From NCBI RefSeq assembly GCF_012911005.2, contig NZ_WTVS01000022.1, forward strand, positions 1 through 64,000: 64,000 nt of DNA. The letters are read 5' to 3'. The stretch comes from Aromatoleum toluolicum. GTDB lineage: Bacteria; Pseudomonadota; Gammaproteobacteria; Burkholderiales; Rhodocyclaceae. A program made the translations under genes and the position numbers. Under the pieces are notes generated by a model, which did no database searches, was not told the origin of the DNA, and was given only the letters and a program-made list of their open reading frames with translations. Shown here one piece after another: positions 44,581 to 52,149 of this stretch (position 1 is the stretch's first letter; each line of letters opens with the position of its first letter).

Positions 44581-44743
44581 GGTCGGCGTGGTCTCTTGTG
44601 CAGAGGTCGGATTCAGGGGGCTGGCCGGACGCTCGCGCGCGCCGGGTCCGCCGAGGTGCGCAGGATAGCGCAGATGCGCGCTGCGGATGTGTCGGGACGG
44701 CGGAAAAAGCATAAGGGCATGTTGCAGTGCCGCATCCGCAGCG

Positions 44744-45175
44744 TCAGTGGACGATGCGCGGGCCGTCGTGCATGCCGGCGTGGTGCATTTCGGGGGCCGG
44801 CGAGGCGTGGTGCATGATCATCTTCCACCCGCGTGGTCCGCTCGCGTAGACGTTGGTCGCGATCATCGGCGGGGGGACGCGGTCGTCGCCCGGGAGGGCA
44901 ACATGTTCGATGACGTTGTGCGTCGCGAGCAGGGAGTTGCCCGCGGTGACCCGCTGGGAAACGCTGACCGTGAGGCGGGCGCCGCCGGCAAACAGCTGGC
45001 GCCAGGATTCGAGCACGGCGCGCAGGCCGACGAGGCGGGCGCCGTCCGGGTGGATGCACACGACCTCGTCGTGGTCGGACCACACCTGCGTCATCGCGTC
45101 CAGGTCGGAGCGCGCGAGCGCGTCGTAGAAGGCGGCCTCGGCCTCCAGGGCGGTGGTGAAGACGGGGCTGGTCAT
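44744..45175 (-). CDS. SnoaL/NTF2-like domain protein (ketosteroid isomerase-like)
   Basis: A 143-residue single-domain protein of the NTF2-like fold. FTTALEAEAAFYDALARSDLDAMTQVWSDHDEVVCIHPDGARLVG is the typical YybH/DUF4440-like N-terminal half, and RGWKMIMHHASPAPE the C-terminal sheet. The family includes enzymes and binding proteins, and no substrate can be inferred. The C-terminus is rich in His and Met (MHHAGMHD), which may bind metal. It follows the zinc-finger gene by about 95 bases on the same strand. Confidence 0.85.
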   Translation of the reverse strand: MTSPVFTTALEAEAAFYDALARSDLDAMTQVWSDHDEVVCIHPDGARLVGLRAVLESWRQLFAGGARLTVSVSQRVTAGNSLLATHNVIEHVALPGDDRVPPPMIATNVYASGPRGWKMIMHHASPAPEMHHAGMHDGPRIVH

Positions 45176-45269
45176 GTGGGCTATGAGTGCTGGCGTGAGC
45201 GAAGGAACTGGTCCGGAAATGCGATGGGGGCATTGCTGCCCCCATTGTCGGTTAGTGCTTTCCGCTCGG

Positions 45270-45470
45270 TCAGTGGTGACCTTTCGGGCGCTCGCCGGTG
45301 AACACGTATTTGGCGCTGCAGTACGGGCAGACGGCTTCGCCTTCGGCCAGCACGTCGAGGAAGACACGCGGGTGGCGGGCCCACAAGGGCGCATCGGGGC
45401 GCGGGCAGTGCAGCGGCAGGTCGTGTGCGGTGACGGCGATCGTTTGGGGTTTGTCCTGGTTTTCGGCCAT
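45270..45470 (-). CDS. Zinc-finger CHCC-type protein (NDUFS6-like)
   Basis: A 66-residue protein with the zf-CHCC pattern: LHCPRPDAPLWARHPRVFLD, then AVCPYCSAKYVF, giving one Cys, one His and a CxxC pair for zinc. The domain is related to the NDUFS6 accessory subunit of complex I. In betaproteobacteria a gene for it very often lies next to ilvE, as here, 13 bases downstream. Its role is not established. Confidence 0.92.
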   Translation of the reverse strand: MAENQDKPQTIAVTAHDLPLHCPRPDAPLWARHPRVFLDVLAEGEAVCPYCSAKYVFTGERPKGHH

Positions 45471-45483
45471 GGCGGAGGAATCC

Positions 45484-46404
45484 TCAGATGAAAGAGAGCC
45501 AACGCTCGTATTCGGGGGCGCGACCGTTGACGATGTCGAAGAAGCGCGCCTGGATCTTCTCGGTGATCGGGCCGCGCTTGCCGGCGCCGATGCTGCGGTT
45601 GTCGAGCTCGCGGATCGGGGTGACTTCGGCGGCGGTGCCGGTGAAGAAGGCTTCGTCGGCGATGTAGATGTCGTCGCGCGTCATGCGGCGCGATTCGAAG
45701 CGCAGGCCCAGTTCGCGCACGATGTTGATCACCGAGTCGCGCGTGATGCCGGTCAGCGCGGAGGCGATCTCCGGTTCATAGACCACGCCGTCCTTGATGA
45801 CGAAGAGGTTTTCGCCCGCACCTTCCGCGACGAAGCCCTGGGTGTCGAGCAGCAGCGCCTCGTCATAGCCGTCCTGCGTGACCTCGAGGTTCGCGAGGAT
45901 GGAGTTGGCGTAGGTGCTGGCGAGCTTGGCGCGCGCCATGGTGACGTTGACGTGCTGGCGCGCGAAGGACGAGGTCTTCACGCGGATGCCCTTCTCGAGG
46001 CCTTCCTCGCCGAGGTAGGCGCCCCACGGCCAGGCGGCGATGGCGACGTGCACGCGCGCGCCGCGGGTCGAGATGCCCATCTTTTCCGAGCCGTAGAAGG
46101 CGATCGGGCGCAGGTAGCAGGATTCGAGCTTGTTCGCGCGCACGACTTCCAGCTGGGCTTCCATGAGTTCTTCCTTGGAGAAAGGAATGTCCATCATGTA
46201 AATCTTGCCGGAGTTGATCAGGCGCTGGGTGTGCTCGGGGAGGCGGAAAATCGCGGTGCCCTTGGCGGTCTTGTACGCGCGCACGCCCTCGAACACGGAC
46301 AGGCCGTAGTGCAGGGAGTGGGTCAGGACGTGCGTCGTCGCCTCGCGCCACGGCACGAGTTTTCCGTCCTGCCAGATGAAACCGTCGCGGTCAGCCATGG
46401 ACAT
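45484..46404 (-). CDS. ilvE: Branched-chain amino acid aminotransferase
   Basis: IlvE is a fold-IV PLP enzyme that catalyses the last step of valine, leucine and isoleucine synthesis. The 306-residue protein has DGFIWQDGKLVPW and HSLHYGLSVFEGVRAY at the N-terminus, the PLP lysine in MARAKLASTYANS, and GFVAEGAGENLFVIKDGVVYEP after it. GITRDSVINIVRELG is the phosphate-binding loop. It begins a short ilvE-zinc-finger-NTF2 run and follows nhaD by about 115 bases on the same strand. Confidence 0.96.
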   Translation of the reverse strand: MSMADRDGFIWQDGKLVPWREATTHVLTHSLHYGLSVFEGVRAYKTAKGTAIFRLPEHTQRLINSGKIYMMDIPFSKEELMEAQLEVVRANKLESCYLRPIAFYGSEKMGISTRGARVHVAIAAWPWGAYLGEEGLEKGIRVKTSSFARQHVNVTMARAKLASTYANSILANLEVTQDGYDEALLLDTQGFVAEGAGENLFVIKDGVVYEPEIASALTGITRDSVINIVRELGLRFESRRMTRDDIYIADEAFFTGTAAEVTPIRELDNRSIGAGKRGPITEKIQARFFDIVNGRAPEYERWLSFI

Positions 46405-46519
46405 GGTGGGATTCTCCAGCGGAATTGTATTCAGGGGGGGAACCGCCCAGGAGGGCGGAACGAATTCGCGATTTTAGCGCAATCCCGGCGGGAATGCCGG
46501 GATGCGCGGCGATGGCGGC

Positions 46520-47725
46520 TTACTGCGGATGCCAGCCGATGATGAGCGTCATCGCGATGAAGCCGGCGACGTAGGCGACCGGGACGTGCCAGCCCTTGCG
46601 CAGCCACAGGACGGCGGAACGGGCTTCCGGATACATGTTCGAGAGGGCGACGCCGGCCGAGGAGCCGAACCACAGCATCGAACCGCCGAAGCCGACGGCA
46701 TAGGCGAGGAAGCCCCAGTCGTAGCCGCCCTGGCGGATCGCCAGCGCGGTGAGCGGGATGTTGTCGAACACCGCGGAGACGAAGCCCAGCGCGAACGCGC
46801 TCATCAACGAGGCGGGCGGCAGTTCGCTGACCGGCATCATCGATGCGCAGCCCACCAGCGCGAGCAGGAAGATCGAGCCTTTGGCGGTTTCCGGCATGAT
46901 CTCCCAGTCGTGGCGGCGCAGCTTCGCGGTGAGCAGGATCGCGACCCACACGGCGACGCCGATGAAGGGGAAGCTGCTGGCGATGCTGGGGGCGGCGATG
47001 TTGATCGTGACGTTGGTACCGATCGCGAGGCCGAGCATCAGCGCGACGATGAAGATGCGGCCCCAGTCGATGCGGGTGTGCTCGTGCGAGTGTTTGTTGA
47101 TCGGCGACCAGGCGTGCTGCTGCTTGGCGGCGATGGTGCCGAAGATGCACAGGGCGACCGCGGCGCCGAGGGCCGCTTCGAGCACAGCGAGCGGAGAGAT
47201 GCCGGCGATCCACATCATCGTCGTCGTCGTGTCGCCGACGACCGAGCCCGCTCCGCCGGCGTTGGACGCCGCGACGATGGCCGCGAGGTAGCCGATGTGC
47301 ACCCTGGCGCGGAAGAGTTGATGTGCCATCGCGCCGCCGATCAGCGCCGCGGCAATGTTGTCGAGGATCGCCGAGATGAAGAAGATCATCACCAGCAGGG
47401 CGAACGGCCCCTTCCAGTCATGCGGCAGGAACTTGGGCAGGATCACCGGCACGTGGCTCTTCTCGAAGTGCCGCGCGAGGATCGCGAAGCCCATCAGCAG
47501 GCAGAACAGGTTGGCGAAGGTGACCCATTCGTGGCCGAGGTGGGCGAACCAGCCGGCGATGCCGGCGCCGGTCACGAAACCGGTGAACACGATCTTGTAC
47601 AGGCTGATGACGGCGAAGCCGGTCAGCGCGACGTACAGGGTGTAGTGGTGGAACAGCGCCACGCCGAGCAGCGTGAACGCGAACAGGATGAAATCGACGG
47701 GAATGCCAGCGAGTGTGGGTGTCAT
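46520..47725 (-). CDS. nhaD: NhaD-family sodium:proton antiporter
   Basis: A 401-residue polytopic membrane protein of the ion transporter superfamily, with about 11 to 12 helices. ISAILDNIAAALIGG and SAVFDNIPLTALAI are the two pseudo-symmetric DN motifs expected in NhaD, and NAGGAGSVVGDTTTTMMW is the family signature of the pore region. Two of four helices have long hydrophilic loops (KHSHEHTR). It exports sodium in exchange for protons. It is divergent from the nudJ-like gene. Confidence 0.92.
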   Translation of the reverse strand: MTPTLAGIPVDFILFAFTLLGVALFHHYTLYVALTGFAVISLYKIVFTGFVTGAGIAGWFAHLGHEWVTFANLFCLLMGFAILARHFEKSHVPVILPKFLPHDWKGPFALLVMIFFISAILDNIAAALIGGAMAHQLFRARVHIGYLAAIVAASNAGGAGSVVGDTTTTMMWIAGISPLAVLEAALGAAVALCIFGTIAAKQQHAWSPINKHSHEHTRIDWGRIFIVALMLGLAIGTNVTINIAAPSIASSFPFIGVAVWVAILLTAKLRRHDWEIMPETAKGSIFLLALVGCASMMPVSELPPASLMSAFALGFVSAVFDNIPLTALAIRQGGYDWGFLAYAVGFGGSMLWFGSSAGVALSNMYPEARSAVLWLRKGWHVPVAYVAGFIAMTLIIGWHPQ

Positions 47726-47911
47726 GATCGTTGTGAGTGGGTCTTGTTCGGACGAGCTGTCTCCTTCGCACGATCTTTTTCTTGGTTTGACGCGGAGGGC
47801 CTTGAATGATAATGCCTCTCAGCCTCTTGTGCGCGTCGCGCGGGATGCTTCTGCTCGCACTTTCGCGCGTCGCGGCGGGCGTGGCGCGCTAAGATCGCAC
47901 TTTTGCCTGCG

Positions 47912-48376
47912 ATGGCTGCAATGGACAGAGTGTGGAAGCCGAATGTCACGGTGGCATCGGTGATCGAGCGCGACGGACGTTTCCTGGTGGTCGAGGAAGA
48001 AACGGCCGACGGACTGCGTTTCAATCAGCCGGCCGGCCACCTCGAGGCAGGTGAGTCGCTGGTGGAGGCGGCGGCGCGCGAGACGCTGGAGGAAACGGCG
48101 CACCGCTTCGTGCCCGAGTATGTGGTCGGGATCTATCAGTGGCCCGTGCCGCAGGGTGACATCACCTATCTGCGCTTCACGTTCGGTGGCACGGTCGGTG
48201 CGCAGGAGACGGGGCGCGCGCTCGATGCCGGCATCGTGCGGGCGTTGTGGCTGACGCGCGACGAACTGCTGGATTGCCGCGCGCGGCATCGCAATCCACT
48301 GGTGCTGCAGTGCGTGGATGACTGGATCGCGGGACGCCGTTACGCGCTCGAACTGATCCGGCACTATCCGGGCTGA
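47912..48376 (+). CDS. nudJ: Nudix hydrolase, NudJ type
   Basis: A 154-residue Nudix enzyme that hydrolyses nucleoside diphosphates or related pyrophosphates; E. coli NudJ also acts on HMP-PP. VTVASVIERDGRFLVVEEET leads to the Nudix box GHLEAGESLVEAAARETLEETAH (residues about 48-70), which has the G-x5-E-x7-REUxEExGU form with the last Gly replaced by His. The start is uncertain: ATG at 47912, ATG at 47921 or a TTG at 47903. It is followed by a small exported-protein gene and mnmA, as in gamma- and betaproteobacteria, where nudJ precedes mnmA. Confidence 0.88.
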   Translation: MAAMDRVWKPNVTVASVIERDGRFLVVEEETADGLRFNQPAGHLEAGESLVEAAARETLEETAHRFVPEYVVGIYQWPVPQGDITYLRFTFGGTVGAQETGRALDAGIVRALWLTRDELLDCRARHRNPLVLQCVDDWIAGRRYALELIRHYPG

Positions 48377-48387
48377 TTGCCGACGCG

Positions 48388-49110
48388 ATGCGTGTCGCGC
48401 TGCTCGCCTGCGTGTCCACCGGTTTGTTCGCCTGGTTGCCGTTGGCGCAGGGGGCGGCCGCGGTCGAGGTGTGCTTCAACTACGGTTGCGCGAACCGGGT
48501 CGAGGTGGTGCTGGCCGAGGATGGGCTCGCCGGCGTGGCCGGGGTGCTGGCGCAGGCCACGGATGCGGACTCGGAACGCGCCGCGATTGCCCGGGCGGTG
48601 GGCATGATGCAACGTCTTTCCGCCGCGCAGGCCCCGATCGCAGCGGACCGCGGCGGCAATTACCGCGACGATGAGGTCGAGGGACGCATGGACTGCATCG
48701 ACCATTCGACCACGACGACGCATTTTCTCGAGCTGATGGCCGCGCGCGGCTGGCTGCGCTTTCATCGCGTGCTGGCGGTCGAGCGGCGGACGCCCTATCT
48801 GGTGCTGCAGCATTTTTCCGCGGTGATCGAGGAAACGGACGCGCCGGGACCGCAGCCGGCCGTGCCGGGCGTGTCCGCGCCGGTGCCAGACTACATCGCG
48901 CCGATGCTGGCGCTATGCGACTGCGGCGAAGTGCTGGCCGACATCGGGCCGGGCGTCGTCGCACGTCCGGAGCTGGAGTCGGACGAGGTGCCGGGGCACA
49001 ATCCCGGCGCACGCTTTGCGGTCGACAGCTGGTTCGTGGATCATGGCGAACCTGCGGTGGTGCTGCCGCTGGCGGAATGGCTGAATGGAGAAGGACCGAA
49101 TGTCCAGTAA
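48388..49110 (+). CDS. Conserved hypothetical exported protein
   Basis: I do not recognise a named family. The 240-residue protein starts with a clear Sec signal peptide ([20 protein letters not shown]) and has no other membrane segment. Visible signatures are an early CFNYGCANR cysteine pair, a central [19 protein letters not shown], and CDCGE near the C-terminus. The cysteine pairs point to disulfides or metal binding in the periplasm. It overlaps the mnmA start by 11 bases and lies 11 bases after nudJ, so all three are likely co-transcribed. Confidence 0.75.
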   Translation: MRVALLACVSTGLFAWLPLAQGAAAVEVCFNYGCANRVEVVLAEDGLAGVAGVLAQATDADSERAAIARAVGMMQRLSAAQAPIAADRGGNYRDDEVEGRMDCIDHSTTTTHFLELMAARGWLRFHRVLAVERRTPYLVLQHFSAVIEETDAPGPQPAVPGVSAPVPDYIAPMLALCDCGEVLADIGPGVVARPELESDEVPGHNPGARFAVDSWFVDHGEPAVVLPLAEWLNGEGPNVQ

Positions 49111-50224
49111 GAAGGACCCGAACGGGATGAAGGTGGTTGTCGGCATGTCCGGCGGCGTCGATTCCTCGGTGACCGCGCTGCTGCTGAAACAGCAGGGCTA
49201 CCAGGTGACCGGCCTGTTCATGAAGAACTGGGAAGACGATGACGATGACGAGTACTGCTCGACGCGTCAGGATCTCGTCGACGTCGCGTCGGTGTGCGAC
49301 GTGATCGGCATCGACCTCGAGGTCGTGAATTTCTCGGCCGAGTACAAGGACCGCGTGTTCGCCGATTTCCTGCGCGAATACGAGGCCGGGCGCACGCCGA
49401 ATCCGGACATCCTGTGCAACTCGGAGATCAAGTTCCGCTGCTTTCTCGATCACGCGATGCAGCTCGGCGCGGACAAGATCGCGACCGGGCACTATGCGGG
49501 CGTGCGCGAGTGGGCCAATGACGGGCGCACCGAATACCAGCTGCTGAAGGCCGAGGATGGCACCAAGGACCAGAGCTACTTCCTCTACCGCCTGACGCAG
49601 GCGCAGCTCGCGAAGACGCTGTTTCCGCTGGGCAGCCTGTACAAGCGCGAGGTGCGCCGGATCGCCGCCGATGCCGGCCTGCATGTCGCCGAGAAGAAGG
49701 ATTCGACGGGCATCTGCTTCATCGGCGAGCGGCCGTTCCGCGAGTTCCTGATGCGCTATCTGCCGACGAAGCCGGGCGAGATCCGCAACCTCGACGACGG
49801 GCGCGTGCTCGGCGAGCACCAGGGGCTGATGTACCACACCATCGGCCAGCGGAAGGGGCTGCACATCGGTGGCATCAAGGGCAAGCAGGACGAGGCGGGC
49901 GAGCACGATGCGTGGTACGTCGCCGCGAAGGACGTGAAGGAGAACGTGCTCTACGTCGTGCAGGGACACGAGCACCCGGCGCTGCTGAAGAGCAGCCTGA
50001 CGGCGACGGAGCTCAACTGGATTTCGGGGCGCAACCCGCACACCCACTGGGTGTATACGGCCAAGCCGCGCTACCGCACCCCGGACATGCCGAGCGAGAT
50101 CGACGCACTGGGCGACGACCGTGCCGAGATCGCGTTCGCCCAGCCGCAGTGGGCGCTGACGCCGGGGCAGAGCGTGGTCGTGTATGAATCGAAGGTGTGC
50201 CTGGGCGGCGGCGTGATCGTTTGA
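49100..50224 (+). CDS. mnmA: tRNA-specific 2-thiouridylase MnmA
   Basis: MnmA adds sulfur to U34 of tRNA Lys, Glu and Gln, with ATP and sulfur relayed through the TusE pathway. The 374-residue protein has the PP-loop [14 protein letters not shown], the catalytic cysteine region [12 protein letters not shown], the persulfide cysteine region [10 protein letters not shown], and the C-terminal YTIGQRKGL-like [10 protein letters not shown] chose the ATG at 49100, because GGAGAAGG lies five bases upstream; other in-frame ATGs are at 49085 and 49127. It overlaps the previous gene by 11 bases. Confidence 0.95.
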   Translation: MSSKKDPNGMKVVVGMSGGVDSSVTALLLKQQGYQVTGLFMKNWEDDDDDEYCSTRQDLVDVASVCDVIGIDLEVVNFSAEYKDRVFADFLREYEAGRTPNPDILCNSEIKFRCFLDHAMQLGADKIATGHYAGVREWANDGRTEYQLLKAEDGTKDQSYFLYRLTQAQLAKTLFPLGSLYKREVRRIAADAGLHVAEKKDSTGICFIGERPFREFLMRYLPTKPGEIRNLDDGRVLGEHQGLMYHTIGQRKGLHIGGIKGKQDEAGEHDAWYVAAKDVKENVLYVVQGHEHPALLKSSLTATELNWISGRNPHTHWVYTAKPRYRTPDMPSEIDALGDDRAEIAFAQPQWALTPGQSVVVYESKVCLGGGVIV

Positions 50225-50251
50225 GCCGGCTCGCCCGGCGGCAGTTTGCGG

Positions 50252-50284
50252 ACGCCCGGACGGCGCAGGTCGCGGTCCGGGCGT
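50252..50284. terminator. GC-rich hairpin between convergent mnmA and the 59-residue gene
   Basis: ACGCCCGGAC pairs perfectly with GTCCGGGCGT across a 13-base loop. It lies between two convergent stops. No clear T run follows on either strand, so its efficiency as an intrinsic terminator is uncertain. Confidence 0.5.
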
Positions 50285-50290
50285 TGCCGT

Positions 50291-50470
50291 TTACGCGTTG
50301 CCCTTGTCGTCGAGGCCGCCCTTCTTCAGGAGCTTGGCAACGAGGGGATTGACGCCGGATGCGGCATTTGCCCCGCCCGACGCCTTCGCGAAGCGGTCGG
50401 GGGTGTCCGTGTTCTTCATGCGGCTGTTGATCTTGAGGCCGTTGAGTTTCTCGAGGTCGGTCTTTTTCAT
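50291..50470 (-). CDS. Small conserved hypothetical protein (59 aa)
   Basis: I do not recognise its family. The protein starts MKKTDLEKLNGLKINSRMKN and is basic, with a Lys/Gly-rich C-terminus (PLVAKLLKKGGLDDKG). No signal peptide or cysteine is present. The start at 50470 has a run of T residues next to it and only a weak ribosome-binding site. It lies 59 bases downstream of the 310-residue unknown gene and could be co-transcribed with it. Confidence 0.55.
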   Translation of the reverse strand: MKKTDLEKLNGLKINSRMKNTDTPDRFAKASGGANAASGVNPLVAKLLKKGGLDDKGNA

Positions 50471-50529
50471 TGCGTATCGATCCTTGCCGCCGTGCGGGGC
50501 GTTGTGGAGCGCGGTTGTGCCGGATGCGC

Positions 50530-51462
50530 TCAGGGGGCGACCGGCGAAGGGTGCAGGCGCAGACAGAGGCCGCTGCGCCAGTGTTCGCAGCGTTCGACGT
50601 ATTCGCGCGTGCTCTTGGGCATGGGCACCCGGGCGCGGGTGATGTAGCTCACGAGGTCGCGCCCCTGCACGATCAGGTTCATGCCGTCGACGGCGAGCTG
50701 CAGGTCTTCGGTGGTGGTCGCGCCGGCCAGGCGCGGCGTGACGCTGGCGAGCCGTTCCGCGGCAACGGCGAAGTCGGACCACACGTCGAAGATCGCCGGG
50801 TCGGTGCGCAGCGTCTCGCATTTCACCTTGGCCGCTTCGGTGAATCGCAGCGTGGGGTCTTCGATGCCTTCGAAGAAGCGCGAGCCGGCGAAGGTCTCGA
50901 CCATCACGCCGCCGATGCGGTCAATGTCGCGCAGGGTTTGGGAGATCTTGATGTAGCGGCTGTCGTAGAAGGCTTCGATGGGGATCGAGAACGCGCGGAA
51001 GGGCTCGCCCCACAGCTCGTCGATGCCTTCCTCACCGCTTCGATGGCGCACCAGCTTGCCGAGGTTGAGTGCCTCCTGCAGGCAGAATCCGCATTCGCGC
51101 ATCAGCGCGTTGTCGGTCTGGATCTCGATGCCGAGTTCCTGCATCTCCATCAGCTTGGTGAAGATGTCGGTGGCGCGGTTGAACAGCGCGCCCGCGAGCA
51201 TTGCGCCCTTCACGCGCTTGCGGTCCGGGTCCTGCTCGGCGTCGTAGGACGCGCGCGTCTCGGCGAGGCGCTTGCCGGGGATGTTGATGCCGTGCTCGAC
51301 ATGGTTGAACAGGCGACGCGTGAGCCCCTCGATCAACTGTCGTTTCATGCGCAGCGAATCGGCCGGCGGCTCGTAGGCCTTGATCCAGTAGCCGTCGTAG
51401 AACACGCGTTCCACGCCGTCGATGACGCGCTTGGTGCCGTTGGCGGTGACGGTAGTATTCAT
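50530..51462 (-). CDS. Conserved hypothetical protein (310 aa)
   Basis: I do not recognise the family. It is a soluble, mostly helical protein with no signal peptide. Noticeable stretches are RRLFNHVEHGINIPGKRLAE near residue 50, DNALMRECGFCLQEALNLGKL with a CGFC pair near 120, and a basic C-terminus ending in a short Cys-containing tail (CEHWRSGLCLRL). The gene stands between a small unknown gene and sixA on the minus strand. Nothing in the sequence suggests an enzyme class. Confidence 0.75.
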   Translation of the reverse strand: MNTTVTANGTKRVIDGVERVFYDGYWIKAYEPPADSLRMKRQLIEGLTRRLFNHVEHGINIPGKRLAETRASYDAEQDPDRKRVKGAMLAGALFNRATDIFTKLMEMQELGIEIQTDNALMRECGFCLQEALNLGKLVRHRSGEEGIDELWGEPFRAFSIPIEAFYDSRYIKISQTLRDIDRIGGVMVETFAGSRFFEGIEDPTLRFTEAAKVKCETLRTDPAIFDVWSDFAVAAERLASVTPRLAGATTTEDLQLAVDGMNLIVQGRDLVSYITRARVPMPKSTREYVERCEHWRSGLCLRLHPSPVAP

Positions 51463-51556
51463 CTATGGAATGCCCGGACGAGTTGAGCGGAAGGCGCGTG
51501 CGAGCGAACGGCGCCCCTGTCGCAGGGCGAATCTTACGGCAAGCGCCGCGTCCGCG

Positions 51557-51578
51557 ATGTCGATTCGCGACATTTTTT
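51557..51578 (+). terminator. Orphan terminator-like hairpin with T run
   Basis: ATGTCG, a five-base turn and CGACAT are followed by five more T residues, on the + strand. Both flanking genes are on the minus strand, so no annotated + transcript ends here. The six-base stem is short. Confidence 0.35.
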
Positions 51579-51634
51579 GCGCCGCGCAAAGGGGGCGCCG
51601 CGGCGGCCGCAACCCGGCCGCGCTGCGGCCGGCG

Positions 51635-52087
51635 TCAGGCGAGGTCGGGGGGAACGACGGCGCGCAGCACGTTCTGGGTTTCGCCCTCGCGCACGCGGTT
51701 GCTGAACCACCACAGTGCGCCCTTCTTGATCGTCCAGTCGGCTTCCACGCCCGCGAGCAGCAGGGCGGCCATGCGCCCGAGCGCCGGCTGATGGCCGACG
51801 ACGAGGCAGGGGCCGGCGGAGTCCGGCCAGCCGGTGGCGGCGAGCAGGTCGGCGACGCTGCCTTCGGGGCCCAGGGCGGGGACGATCTCGAAGCGGTCGG
51901 TGAAGGCGCTGGCAGTCTGGCGGGTACGCACGGTCGGGCTGACGAGCACGCGCAGGCGCTTGGGGCGGCGCTCTTCCAGCCAGGCGGCCATGCGCTGCGC
52001 CTGGCGCAGGCCGCGTTCGGTCAGTTCGCGCGTGTGGTCGGGACTGCCGTCGACCGCTTCGGCATGGCGCCACAGCAACAGATCCAT
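51635..52087 (-). CDS. sixA: Phosphohistidine phosphatase SixA
   Basis: SixA removes phosphate from histidine phosphocarriers, notably in the PTS-Ntr system. The 150-residue protein has MDLLLWRHAEAVDGSPDHTRELTERG with the catalytic RHAEA, VSPTVRTRQTA, and CLVVGHQPALG with the second catalytic histidine. I chose the ATG at 52087, which starts the conserved core, over one six codons upstream. It lies 62 bases past the stop of the CYTH-CHAD gene on the same strand. Confidence 0.92.
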   Translation of the reverse strand: MDLLLWRHAEAVDGSPDHTRELTERGLRQAQRMAAWLEERRPKRLRVLVSPTVRTRQTASAFTDRFEIVPALGPEGSVADLLAATGWPDSAGPCLVVGHQPALGRMAALLLAGVEADWTIKKGALWWFSNRVREGETQNVLRAVVPPDLA

Positions 52088-52149
52088 CGTGTCCTCCGTG
52101 TCCAAAGGTGCGACAGCCTATGGGGCGAGTGTTGCCGCGCGATGACGGC

